Shown: positions 7,554 to 15,979, counted from the first letter of the stretch. The stretch is 25,752 nucleotides of DNA from Armatimonadota bacterium (GCA_014381035.1 JACMIS010000348.1:1-25752), one strand, 5' to 3'. Notes: generated by a model from the letters alone, not told the origin. A program made the numbers and translations.

Positions 7554-8462
7554 ATGAAGCAGTCCGCCTACTCCGCCTGGCTTCGTTCGGTTTACCCCTA
7601 CCGGCATTTCTATCTGTTCGTCTCGCCGTTCTTTCTGTTTTTCGCCGTGTTCGGGTTGTACCCGCTCCTGTTTTCGCTGTACCTGAGTTTCGTGCGTTGG
7701 GACGGGCTGACCACGATGCAATGGGTCGGGCTGTCGAACTTTCGAACCATGTTCGCAGACGAATTGCTCGGGCGGGCCTTGCTCAACACCGTGATCATCG
7801 GACTCCTGTACGTGCCGCCGATGATGGTACTGGCGTTCCTATTCGCCCAACTACTCAATGCGCAGTGGCTGAGAGCGAAAGCGTTCTACCGGGCGGCACT
7901 GTTTCTCCCATGCGTCACCCCGATGGTCGTGATCGCTCTGGTGTTCGGCTTGATATTTAGCGGCGAAAAGGGCGTGCTCAATTACGGGCTACAGTTCCTG
8001 CACATCGAGGCTGTCCCCTGGTTGACCAGCGAGCAATGGTCGAAAATCTCGGTAGCCCTGCTCGTTATCTGGCGATGGACGGGCTACAACATGATTCTGA
8101 TTCTCGCCGGATTGCAGGGCATCCCCCCGGAATATTACGAAGCCGCCGAAGTAGACGGCGCGACCGCAACGCAACGGATGCTCCACATCACGTTGCCGAT
8201 GCTCAAGCCGACGTTCGCGTTCTGCGGGTTACTATCGCTACTGGGGACCCTGTACATGTTCGACGAGATCTTCGTTCTCACGTCGGGCGGTCCCGGAACG
8301 TCCTCGTTGAACTTCGGCATGTATCTGTTCAACATCTCGTTCGACCAGTTCAAATTCGGCTACGCGTCCTGTGTCGCCTACTCCGTTGCCGTGCTCGTGT
8401 TCATCGGGACCCTGCTCGCCAACCGCCTAAATCGCTCCGAAGAAGGGAACCCCGCGTGGTGA
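7554..8462 (+). CDS. ABC sugar permease, MalF/UgpA type
   Basis: Inner-membrane subunit of the sugar importer, 302 residues with about six transmembrane helices. The start at 7554 lies two bases after the binding-protein stop and gives MKQSAYSAWLRSVYPYRHFYLFVSPFF; the frame is open further upstream but overlaps the previous gene. The cytoplasmic EAA loop is clear (YYEAAEVDGATATQRMLHI followed by TLPMLKP, residues about 198-223), the docking site for the ATPase. The C-terminal LTSGGPGTSSLNFGMYLF is typical of the UgpA/MalF-like group. It overlaps the next permease gene by a few bases. Confidence 0.95.
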   Translation: MKQSAYSAWLRSVYPYRHFYLFVSPFFLFFAVFGLYPLLFSLYLSFVRWDGLTTMQWVGLSNFRTMFADELLGRALLNTVIIGLLYVPPMMVLAFLFAQLLNAQWLRAKAFYRAALFLPCVTPMVVIALVFGLIFSGEKGVLNYGLQFLHIEAVPWLTSEQWSKISVALLVIWRWTGYNMILILAGLQGIPPEYYEAAEVDGATATQRMLHITLPMLKPTFAFCGLLSLLGTLYMFDEIFVLTSGGPGTSSLNFGMYLFNISFDQFKFGYASCVAYSVAVLVFIGTLLANRLNRSEEGNPAW

Positions 8463-9301
8463 AGACGAACCTTCTTCGGCATCTGGGGCGGAACGTGATC
8501 GGTTACGGTGTATTGACGCTCGCCGCCATCGTGTTCGCCTTCCCGTTCTACTGGCTACTCATCTCGGCGTTCAAGACGCAGGCACAGATATTCGCGCTAC
8601 CGCCGCAATGGGTGCCAGAGCCGGCTATCGTCGGCAACTTCGTGGACGTGTACCAGCAGGCGAACCTCCTCCGTGCGTTTCTGAACTCGGTGATCACGTC
8701 GGCAGGGCATGTCCTCCTGTCGCTCTTTCTGTGCTCGCTGGTCGGGTACGCGTTCGCGATCTACCCCCGTGCGCCGGGACACGGCAAACTGTACGCGTTC
8801 GTGCTGGCAACCATGATGATCCCGGGCGCGGTCACGCTGATCCCAACGTTTCTGGTGATGGTTAACCTCCACTGGATAGATACCTACTGGGCGTTGATTC
8901 TGCCGGGTGCCGTCGGCGCGTTCGGGATTTTCTGGATGCGGCAGTACATCCGCGCGAATGTTCCCGAGGAACTGATCCACGCCGCCCGCATCGACGGTTG
9001 CAGCGAGTTCGGCATCTACTGGCGCGTCGTCCTGCCGATCACGCGCCCCGCTCTCGCCGCGCTCGGCATCATGCAACTGATCGGCTCCTGGAACAACCTG
9101 ATGTGGGCGTTCATCGTGCTACGAACCCCGGAGATGTTCACGTTACCGGTGGTGATCTATCTGCTCAACGGCGAGATCCGCACGCCCTACGGGATGCTGA
9201 TGGCGGGGGGCTTGCTGACGACATTACCACTCGTGATCGCGTTCTTGCTGTTCCAGAAGCAGTTCATTTCCGGCATCACGGCGGGCGGCGTGAAGCAGTG
9301 A
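8459..9301 (+). CDS. ABC sugar permease, MalG/UgpE type
   Basis: Second membrane subunit of the importer, 280 residues with six predicted helices. It opens with KTNLLRHLGRNVIGYGVLTLAA. The EAA loop is ELIHAARIDGCSEFGIYWRV followed by VLPITRPALAAL. The start is GTG at 8459 in a GTGA overlap with the previous stop; a GTG directly before it (8456) is equally possible, with AAGGGA at 8443-8448 as ribosome site. No ABC ATPase gene follows, so the complex must use an ATPase encoded elsewhere (MsmK/UgpC-like multitask ATPases are known for such systems). Confidence 0.95.
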   Translation: MKTNLLRHLGRNVIGYGVLTLAAIVFAFPFYWLLISAFKTQAQIFALPPQWVPEPAIVGNFVDVYQQANLLRAFLNSVITSAGHVLLSLFLCSLVGYAFAIYPRAPGHGKLYAFVLATMMIPGAVTLIPTFLVMVNLHWIDTYWALILPGAVGAFGIFWMRQYIRANVPEELIHAARIDGCSEFGIYWRVVLPITRPALAALGIMQLIGSWNNLMWAFIVLRTPEMFTLPVVIYLLNGEIRTPYGMLMAGGLLTTLPLVIAFLLFQKQFISGITAGGVKQ

Positions 9302-9372
9302 AAAGCGTCGACTTTTCGGGGTTCCACCCGACCCGGTACGCACGGTTAATATTTAGGAATTACAGTACCAGA

Positions 9373-10812
9373 ATGAAACACTCACTTTCCATCCCTGCCA
9401 TAGCGACCCTGAGCGTCCTGTGGCTTGCTACCGCATCGCCTACTCAGGCGCAGGATTTCAATCCGGTGCCGACGCCACGCCGCTTCATGATCGCCGGAGG
9501 GTGCATCGCACAACTGGAGCGTTTTGAAGCGATCCCCGGTCGGCGTTACCTCGACTTCGCGGACAAGCCCACCGACCCCATCGCATTTTTTGCCCGGAAC
9601 GGGTTCAATGCCGGGCGCGTCGGCGACTATTTCATCTACTCCTTGAAAGCACCTCGACCGGACAACTCGGGCGACGTGAACAACCGCGAGCGAAACTTCC
9701 GCCTGGATAAAGACGGGCTGGACCGGCAGGTACGCACGGCGAAACGCTTGAAAGCCACCGGACAGAAAGTCGTCCTGACGCTCCATTTCGGCGCGGATGG
9801 TCCCGTGGACAACTGGCACGAATACGTACCGGACGCATGGAAGAACCTGACCTATGCAGAGGTTTGCGCCGAAATCGAAAAGAAAACCCGCATTTACGTC
9901 GGTGCCTATCTCGACGCGGGTATTCAGCCGGACATCATCATCATCGGCAACGAATCCAATAGCGGGATGGTGTACCAGTATCTGGGCAAGGATCGCAAGA
10001 TGCACATCCGGGATACGAAAACCAACCCCAACGATACCACCGCCGGGGGCGAAATTCGGAATTACCCCAAATTCGCCGGTTTTTTCAAGGCGGCGATCCT
10101 TGCCGCCAAGGACGTGATTAAAAAACGTGGTTTACCCGCCGAAAAAACGCTTTTTTCCGTACACGCCGCGAGCGATCCGGGCGTGATCGAATGGATGTCG
10201 AAAAGCATCTTCGGCACCGACGACGAGGCACCGAACCGCAAACACGCCGACCGGGATCAGTATTTTTATTACGGCGACACCCGTGGTCCCCTGATGACCT
10301 CGATCCCCGCCCGCATCCGCGACGTCAACCTGCGCGACGTGGTAGACATCATGGGCGGCTCGTTTTATCCGCACCACCCCGCAGCGGAGACCAAGGAAGC
10401 CTACGATAAGGCGATGTTGCCGTTGACGCAGCAGCTCGACGCGATGCGAAAACGGCTGGAATCCTACGGAAAATTCAGAACCGGTCCCTATGCCGGGCAA
10501 TGGAAGAAGCGGTTCCTCATAGTCGAGTTCGGAACCGATACCGACGAATACTTCACCCCCGCGTCCGCGGAGCGACAGAGCCGTTTTCTCACACATTTCT
10601 GGAACAGTCTCGCCAAATATCCCTGGACGATTGGCGCGATGTGGTGGGAGCCGACCTATTGCAACAACAACTGGTTCGCCGACAAAGGCTCGCTCTACCG
10701 GCACGATCCCGATTTCGCCCCGAGTGCAGCGACTGACACGGTACGCGACTGCCGACCATTGAGCGGGGTGGCTACCTGGGGCAAATTCGGTTCCCGCAAA
10801 AACAAGCGATAG
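9373..10812 (+). CDS. Secreted GH53-type endo-beta-1,4-galactanase
   Basis: Predicted to cut beta-1,4-galactan or arabinogalactan outside the cell. The 479-residue product has a signal peptide (KHSLSIPAIATLSVLWLATA, cleavage after PTQA at about residue 26). GH53-like landmarks follow in order: NGFNAGRVGDYF (about 76), VVLTLHFGADGPVDNWHEYV (about 133), GIQPDIIIIGNESNSGMVYQ with the acid/base Glu194, FLIVEFGTDTDEY with the probable nucleophile Glu385, and GAMWWEPTY (about 421). The upstream in-frame extension overlaps the permease gene, and ATG 9373 gives the clean signal peptide. It ends the operon, 71 bases after the permease. The match is to motif order, so a neighbouring clan GH-A family is possible. 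Confidence 0.78.
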   Translation: MKHSLSIPAIATLSVLWLATASPTQAQDFNPVPTPRRFMIAGGCIAQLERFEAIPGRRYLDFADKPTDPIAFFARNGFNAGRVGDYFIYSLKAPRPDNSGDVNNRERNFRLDKDGLDRQVRTAKRLKATGQKVVLTLHFGADGPVDNWHEYVPDAWKNLTYAEVCAEIEKKTRIYVGAYLDAGIQPDIIIIGNESNSGMVYQYLGKDRKMHIRDTKTNPNDTTAGGEIRNYPKFAGFFKAAILAAKDVIKKRGLPAEKTLFSVHAASDPGVIEWMSKSIFGTDDEAPNRKHADRDQYFYYGDTRGPLMTSIPARIRDVNLRDVVDIMGGSFYPHHPAAETKEAYDKAMLPLTQQLDAMRKRLESYGKFRTGPYAGQWKKRFLIVEFGTDTDEYFTPASAERQSRFLTHFWNSLAKYPWTIGAMWWEPTYCNNNWFADKGSLYRHDPDFAPSAATDTVRDCRPLSGVATWGKFGSRKNKR

Positions 10813-10858
10813 GTCTTCCGTGCGGAACCGCCCCGCGCAACAACCGAACTGACCACCA

Positions 10859-10887
10859 TTGACAGAATGCCAGGCTTGTAGTATATT
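10859..10887 (+). promoter_or_regulatory. Consensus promoter of the lectin gene
   Basis: TTGACA (10859-10864), 17 bases, TATATT (10882-10887). It lies after the GH53 stop, so the lectin gene at 11020 forms its own transcription unit with a leader of about 125 bases. Confidence 0.7.
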
Positions 10888-10899
10888 GATATCACTCTA

Positions 10900-10926
10900 T
10901 TGACACGAGTCACTGACTCGTGTCAA
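10900..10926 (+). promoter_or_regulatory. 27-bp perfect palindromic operator before the lectin gene
   Basis: TTGACACGAGTCA (10900-10912), a central C, then the exact reverse complement TGACTCGTGTCAA (10914-10926). The central AGTCA-C-TGACT (10908-10918) matches the AGTCA-G-TGACT core at 1336-1346, and both begin 21 bases after the end of a -10 box. Repressor binding here would cover the transcription start region. The adjacent LacI-type regulator is the natural candidate. Confidence 0.7.
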
Positions 10927-11019
10927 CGGTGCCGAACTTTCGCGAATTTTAAACGCTTTAGGTTCTTAGTTAGCAACCTCAGACAGGCGGTCTGAATACA
11001 CTCGAAGTAGAGGGACAAG

Positions 11020-11640
11020 ATGCGAATCATTCTCAAACCCGGCGGTATCGCCGCTCTCATCCTCGGCTTATCGCTACTCGTCGGTACTGTCGTTTACACG
11101 CGATATACCCGGACAGCAACCAGCAATCAGGCAGTGAAAGCCGACATCGCGAGTTCCCGGAGTGTCGATTCTCCCGCTCTTACGAATCAACCTCTGGAAA
11201 AAATCAATGACACACAACGGTACTGGCTGGTAAACCGGAGCACGAAGTTGGCACTCGATATTCATGAGAAATCTGCCTTCGATGGGGCGTGGACATCCCC
11301 CCAGGCAGCCGGTTCCTCGGTCACCCAACAATGGACACTCCGGAAAAATGCCGACGACGGTTCGGTCACTCTCGTCAATGCCAACAACGGCAAATCCCTG
11401 CAGTCGCTTACCACAAAGGTCGGGGGGAATATTAGCCAGGGGACGCTGACCAAACCCGCCAGTTTCGGTCAGCGGTGGGTGTTGCAACCCGACGGAGAGT
11501 ATTATTATCTGTACAACCAGAACAGCCGTCTGGTTTTGGGCCTCGGTAACCTTCCTGGCACCACCACGGAATGGGGCTTACAACAGAAGAAAGCCTCGGG
11601 AAATCCGATGCAACACTGGCAATTAGTCAGTGTTAAATAG
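11020..11640 (+). CDS. Membrane-anchored ricin-type beta-trefoil lectin
   Basis: A 206-residue protein with an N-terminal signal anchor (residues about 9-27, GIAALILGLSLLVGTVVYT), a linker of about 35 residues, and a C-terminal beta-trefoil carbohydrate-binding domain. Three QxW repeats mark the trefoil: QQW near residue 104, QRW near 150 and QHW near 199. The AGAGGGA ribosome site before the ATG is strong. Lacking a hydrolase domain, it should bind sugar at the cell surface. Its promoter carries the same operator core as the regulator of the preceding galactan operon, so it probably serves in glycan sensing or capture there. The sugar bound cannot be told from sequence. Confidence 0.82.
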   Translation: MRIILKPGGIAALILGLSLLVGTVVYTRYTRTATSNQAVKADIASSRSVDSPALTNQPLEKINDTQRYWLVNRSTKLALDIHEKSAFDGAWTSPQAAGSSVTQQWTLRKNADDGSVTLVNANNGKSLQSLTTKVGGNISQGTLTKPASFGQRWVLQPDGEYYYLYNQNSRLVLGLGNLPGTTTEWGLQQKKASGNPMQHWQLVSVK

Positions 11641-11647
11641 ATACCTT

Positions 11648-11691
11648 TAACAGGCAACCTTTTGCTCAAGCGATCAACCGGTTGCCTGTTA
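11648..11691 (+). terminator. Hairpin after the lectin gene
   Basis: TAACAGGCAACC (11648-11659) pairs exactly with GGTTGCCTGTTA (11680-11691) around a 20-base loop, eight bases after the lectin stop. No U tract follows, so it may be a weak terminator or a 3'-end protecting stem. Confidence 0.55.
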
Positions 11692-11817
11692 TCGCCCCGT
11701 GTCCGGCTATTCCCTGCTCCTCATCCTTTCCTCGCCGGCGGCTTGCATGATAAACTGAACCGCACCACCGTTCCGCTTTTCATTCTGCCCGCCGATTATT
11801 CTATTTGAAGGAAACCC

Positions 11818-14800
11818 ATGAGCGACGTTTGGACACGAGCAAGGCGGTCGGCACTCTCCCTGCGCCACCGATTACTCGGCGATACCGCAGAAATAGCGGA
11901 CTCGGATACCGTGATCACCACCGCCCTCGCCGAGGCGGGCTTGAGTCTACATCCGCGCCCGCCGGGCGATTCGCTTCTGGCGGGTTCGCACGCCGTGCTG
12001 GATCGCGTATCGGAAGCCGTCTGGGTGCGGCAGGATCTGCCCCTCGCCACACGCGCCGTTCTCGTCGCCCACGAATTGGCGCACCACCATCTGCACCCCG
12101 AATACACTACGTCCGGCGAATACGAAGGCACCACCGAGGATGACACGCAATCCGGAACCTTTCTGGTCGGGTACGGTCCGCGTGAGCGGCGCGAAACCGA
12201 GGCGAATGTTTTTGCCCGCGAGTTGGTGCTGCCGTCACACGTGGTGCGCGGCTGCTTTTATGAGAAGAAGCAGACCGCGCCGGAGATCGCTAGCGCATTC
12301 GGTGTCTCGCAGTCCGTCGTGTTCCGGCAGCTACAGACCGAGATCGTCGCCGCGCCGACATCCCCCGAACCGGTCGCTCCCGAACCGCTTCCGTTGGACG
12401 GTTCCCAGCGCGAGGCGGCAACGATGGAGCGTGGTCCCTTACTTCTGGGAGCGGGTCCGGGCACCGGCAAAACACGCACCCTCGTCGCCCGCGTGAAGCA
12501 CCTCCTCGAAACAAACGTCGCGCCGGAACAGATCCTCTGCCTGACCTTCAGCCGCAAAGCGACCGCCGAACTGCGCGACCGGATCGCAAAGCATCTGCCG
12601 CAATCCGTCGCGCATCGCGTCGCCGTTTGCACATTTCATGCGTTCGGTCTGGACTTGCTCCGACGCTACCATCGCGTCGCCGACCTGCCGCCACGCCCGG
12701 TTTTGCTGTCGCAGGCGGAAACGTTCGCGCTGATGGAAAACCGCATCGCCGCGGATGTCGGCGACGCGCTCTGGTTTCCGCACGACCCGACCTACCCGCT
12801 CCGCGACTGTTTACAGGTGATCGGTCGTTTAAAAGAGGAGATGGTTTCCCCGGGCGACGCAATGACGCGGGCAAAGGCGACCGGCGACCCGAAACAGGTC
12901 GCCGTTTCCGCGATCTATGCCCACTACGAGAAAACGTTGCGCGAGAAACAGGCTCTGGATTCGGCGGATCTCGTTTGTCGCGCTGTGTCGCTCCTTGCCG
13001 AAAACGACGCCGTACGACGTTTGGAGCAGGAACGATGGCGGCATGTTCTGGTGGACGAGTATCAGGATGTGAACCGCGCCGGGGCCAAGTTGGTGCAACT
13101 TCTCGGCGGCGACGGAAACGGAGTCTGGTGTGTCGGTGACTTACGGCAGGCGATCTACCGATTTCGCGGCGCGTCCCCGGCGAACGTTACGCGTTTCACG
13201 ACCGACTTTCCCGGCGGGGTCCGAAAGGACTTAGCCGTCAACTATCGGTCGCGCAAACCACTGGTTTCCTGCTTCGGACAGGTCGCGGACAAGAACGGAG
13301 CCCTGTGGAGCGCGAACCGGCAGTCCGGGGGAGTTGCCCCGTGTGTCACTCTCGCCGTCGCGGATACGGAAACAGCGCAGACCGCCGGAATCGCCCGCGA
13401 AATCCTTGCCTTGAAAGAGCGCGAGCCGGAATACCACTGGCGGGACTTCGCCGTTCTATGCCGCACCAATCCCCAGGCAAAATCGATCCGCGCCGCGCTG
13501 ACGGCGAGCGATATCCCCGTCGCGGGAGGCGCGGATAATCTTGGGTGGCTCCGCGATGAAACGGTGCGTGAGCTGCTTCTCTTGCTCTCGCTTACCGTCG
13601 AGACGCAATCCGCGCTGGCGACACGCACCGGTCGGACCCTCCCGCCGTATCTAACGGCGAAAACAACGCCCGCCGATTTCCTGTGTGCCGTGCTTTACGG
13701 CACGTTGGGAATCGCCCGCACCATCACCCACCCGCGCCCGGTGCAAACCCTTCTCGCCCTTGCACAGACATTCGGCGAACAGTCCGCGATTCTCGTCGGC
13801 ACGGGAGAAAACGCGAATGAAGCCTTCTTGCGTCATGTCCGCCGTGTCGCCCGACTGAATCAAGAGCCAAAGCGCGACAGCGACGACACCGGCGAGGAGG
13901 GCAGCGACGCAGTCCAGGTGCTCACGGTCCATGCCGCAAAAGGACTGGAATTTCCGGTTGTTTTCGTGCCAAACCTGTCACAGGGACGTTTCCCGCCCCA
14001 AGCCCGCCCCGCCGTGGTAAACGATGACGATACACAAGCACTGATGGGCGGCGATTCCAGCAGCGACGCCGACGAAGAAGCCCGCCTGTTTTTCGTCGCC
14101 ATGACCCGCGCCCGAGACTATCTGTTTCTCTCGCTCGCCGAAAAATACGATAACCGCGCCGCGCAACCGTCGCCGCTCCTCGCGCCGCTGGGAGCGATTG
14201 CGGAGGTGACACATACGAGGTGGTCAGTGGCAAGTGGTCAGTGGCAAGTGGCAAGTGACAGGGAACCGGAAGCCGCATCGGGTGTCGGGACGGCACTGAC
14301 CACTAACTCACCTGTCCCCGCCCACGAACTGGAGCGATACCTGCGATGCCCGCGTCGCTATTACTTCGAAACCCGTTGCGGCTACGGCGACACGCGGGAG
14401 CGCACCGCGTATGACGCCCTCAAGCGTGCGGTCCGCTCGGTATTGCGGGGCGCGGAAACCGAGACGGCGTTCGCCGAAGCGTGGCGCGAATACGGATTGG
14501 CAAGCCGCGACCCGTGGTTTCTTTCCTACCGCAAGGAATGGGAGACCGTGATAGCGACGATTCAATCCACGCATAACCTGACGCCCGCGACGCCGTACCG
14601 TTTCGACCTCGCGGAAGGCACTATCGAGGTGAAAGCCGATGGAATCGCCACGGACGGCACGGTCGAGCGGATCACGTTCTCCAAATCGAAAGAGACCGGC
14701 AGGTCGGATGCGGTGAACACCCTTCTCTTCTCCGCAGTCCCTGACGGTACGGCGGTGCGGGTGCGGCACGTCCGGACTGGCGAGGAACGCGTCATCGAAC

Positions 14801-14961
14801 CGGCAAAACACACGAGCACCCGCCGCGCCCGCGAGGCGCATCTGTCCCACTACGAGCGGGCGTTGCGCGGCATCCGTCTGAATGTATTCCCCGCCGACCC
14901 GGAAGACACGGGCGACTGCGCGGATTGCGCCTATCTATTGATCTGCGATCCCTCGGTTTAG
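11818..14961 (+). CDS. ImmA/IrrE peptidase-UvrD helicase-nuclease-like fusion protein
   Basis: One uninterrupted 1047-residue protein with three parts. Residues about 20-175 are an M78 (ImmA/IrrE) zinc peptidase: HELAH at 85-89, ETEANVFARELVLP with third ligand about E128, and the family's trailing helix-turn-helix (APEIASAFGVSQSVVFRQL). Residues about 195-780 are a complete UvrD/Rep superfamily 1A helicase: GAGPGTGKT (211-219), LTFSRKATAELRDR, CTFHAFG, LVDEYQD (411-417), VGDLRQAIYRFRGA, VNYRS, LTVHAAKGLEF (702-712) and FVAMTRARDYLFLS. Residues about 835-1047 look like a RecB/AddB-type nuclease end with four cysteines set for a 4Fe-4S cluster (C844, C1034, C1037, C1043). A GAAGGAA ribosome site precedes the ATG. 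The nuclease catalytic motif is not convincing. It presumably acts in DNA repair, damage response or defence; the role is inferred. Confidence 0.9.
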   Translation: MSDVWTRARRSALSLRHRLLGDTAEIADSDTVITTALAEAGLSLHPRPPGDSLLAGSHAVLDRVSEAVWVRQDLPLATRAVLVAHELAHHHLHPEYTTSGEYEGTTEDDTQSGTFLVGYGPRERRETEANVFARELVLPSHVVRGCFYEKKQTAPEIASAFGVSQSVVFRQLQTEIVAAPTSPEPVAPEPLPLDGSQREAATMERGPLLLGAGPGTGKTRTLVARVKHLLETNVAPEQILCLTFSRKATAELRDRIAKHLPQSVAHRVAVCTFHAFGLDLLRRYHRVADLPPRPVLLSQAETFALMENRIAADVGDALWFPHDPTYPLRDCLQVIGRLKEEMVSPGDAMTRAKATGDPKQVAVSAIYAHYEKTLREKQALDSADLVCRAVSLLAENDAVRRLEQERWRHVLVDEYQDVNRAGAKLVQLLGGDGNGVWCVGDLRQAIYRFRGASPANVTRFTTDFPGGVRKDLAVNYRSRKPLVSCFGQVADKNGALWSANRQSGGVAPCVTLAVADTETAQTAGIAREILALKEREPEYHWRDFAVLCRTNPQAKSIRAALTASDIPVAGGADNLGWLRDETVRELLLLLSLTVETQSALATRTGRTLPPYLTAKTTPADFLCAVLYGTLGIARTITHPRPVQTLLALAQTFGEQSAILVGTGENANEAFLRHVRRVARLNQEPKRDSDDTGEEGSDAVQVLTVHAAKGLEFPVVFVPNLSQGRFPPQARPAVVNDDDTQALMGGDSSSDADEEARLFFVAMTRARDYLFLSLAEKYDNRAAQPSPLLAPLGAIAEVTHTRWSVASGQWQVASDREPEAASGVGTALTTNSPVPAHELERYLRCPRRYYFETRCGYGDTRERTAYDALKRAVRSVLRGAETETAFAEAWREYGLASRDPWFLSYRKEWETVIATIQSTHNLTPATPYRFDLAEGTIEVKADGIATDGTVERITFSKSKETGRSDAVNTLLFSAVPDGTAVRVRHVRTGEERVIEPAKHTSTRRAREAHLSHYERALRGIRLNVFPADPEDTGDCADCAYLLICDPSV
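14218..14304. repeat. GTGGTCAGTGGCAAGTG phrase repeat inside the helicase fusion gene
   Basis: Tandem, slightly varied copies of GTGGTCAGTGGCAAGTG fill 14220-14257. AGTGGTCAGTG (14233-14243) returns as its exact reverse complement CACTGACCACT at 14294-14304. In the protein this reads WSVASGQWQVAS, in the linker between helicase motif VI and the nuclease-like domain. It reads like an intergenic repeat that entered a coding region without breaking frame. Confidence 0.8.
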
Positions 14962-14984
14962 CGAACGATGACCACGCGCGAGCG

Positions 14985-15905
14985 TTACGACGTTTTGTTG
15001 CGATCCGGCAACAACCCCGCCGCCTCTGACACCTCCCGCGCCAACGTAGACCAGTCGTGCTCATCGCGCCCTTTCGCCCGCGCCGCCGTGAGTTGGGAAC
15101 GCAGTACGCCCGCGAACGGAAGCGGGGTCAGCGTTTCGTCGGCGAGGGTCTGCGCCAGCGAAACATCTTTCAATCCGAGCGGCAGGGTGAAGCCCGCCGG
15201 TTCGTAGTTTTCCGCCGCGATCAACTTGCCGTAGTTCTGGTAGACCGGGCAGGCGAACACCGATTGCGTCAGGAACGAAAAAACGTCCTCGCGCGACACG
15301 CCGGACTTTTCCGCAAGCGTGAACGCTTCCCCCATCGCCTCTATCGCCGCGCCGATCATATAATTTCCGCACACTTTCACGACATGCGCGGCATCGGGCG
15401 CGTCGCCGAAATCACGCACGGCATGGGAAAGCGGCGCGAGGAACGCCCCCGCTCGTTCCCGCACCGTGGCATCCGCGCCGGACAACATGATCCAGAGTTG
15501 CCCCGCTTCCGCGACCGGCGGGCGACCATAGACCGGCGCGGCGACATAGTGCTGGTCGTGCAGATCATGTAGCGTGGAAAGGTGTCGGGCGAGCGCGGGC
15601 GAGATCGTGGAGCAGGAAAGATGGATTCCCCCCTGTGGCAGGGTGTGCAACAACCCGTCGTCGCCGATGGTGGCGGATTCCACGGCGCGATCATCGGCGA
15701 GCATCGTGAATACGACACCCGCCCCCTCCGCAACTTCGGCAGGCGACTCGCACACCGTCGCACCGAGCACGGCGAGCGGTTCGGCTTTGGACGCGGTGCG
15801 ATTATAAACGCGCAGGGGATACCCGGCACGAAGCAGGTTGGTCGCCATCGGCAAGCCCATCGCGCCGAGTCCGACGAAACCAAGAACAGGAAGGGGCATA
15901 CTCAT
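14985..15905 (-). CDS. NAD(P)-dependent beta-hydroxyacid dehydrogenase family protein
   Basis: A 306-residue oxidoreductase of the 3-hydroxyisobutyrate dehydrogenase/tartronate semialdehyde reductase family. The Rossmann motif GLGAMG lies at residues 12-17, and YNRT after the second strand suggests preference for NADP. AAPVYGRPPVAEAGQLWIMLSG corresponds to the family's substrate loop, and the catalytic lysine is about K177 in VVKVCGNYMIGAAIEAMGEA. The loop departs from the usual DAPVSGG form, so the substrate may be unusual. A second Met at 15899 is an equally good start. It converges on the helicase fusion gene with a 23-base gap. The substrate is not identified. Confidence 0.88.
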   Translation of the reverse strand: MSMPLPVLGFVGLGAMGLPMATNLLRAGYPLRVYNRTASKAEPLAVLGATVCESPAEVAEGAGVVFTMLADDRAVESATIGDDGLLHTLPQGGIHLSCSTISPALARHLSTLHDLHDQHYVAAPVYGRPPVAEAGQLWIMLSGADATVRERAGAFLAPLSHAVRDFGDAPDAAHVVKVCGNYMIGAAIEAMGEAFTLAEKSGVSREDVFSFLTQSVFACPVYQNYGKLIAAENYEPAGFTLPLGLKDVSLAQTLADETLTPLPFAGVLRSQLTAARAKGRDEHDWSTLAREVSEAAGLLPDRNKTS

Positions 15906-15979
15906 GCGCTAAGCATACCCGAACCGCTTCCCCCGATTCCACTGCATATCGAAAGCGGGGGTTTCACCCGCCGAACCGC

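Noticed and set aside
14218..14262. CRISPR-like repeat array
   Set aside because: Repeat units are short, contiguous and without unique spacers, and no cas gene is nearby.
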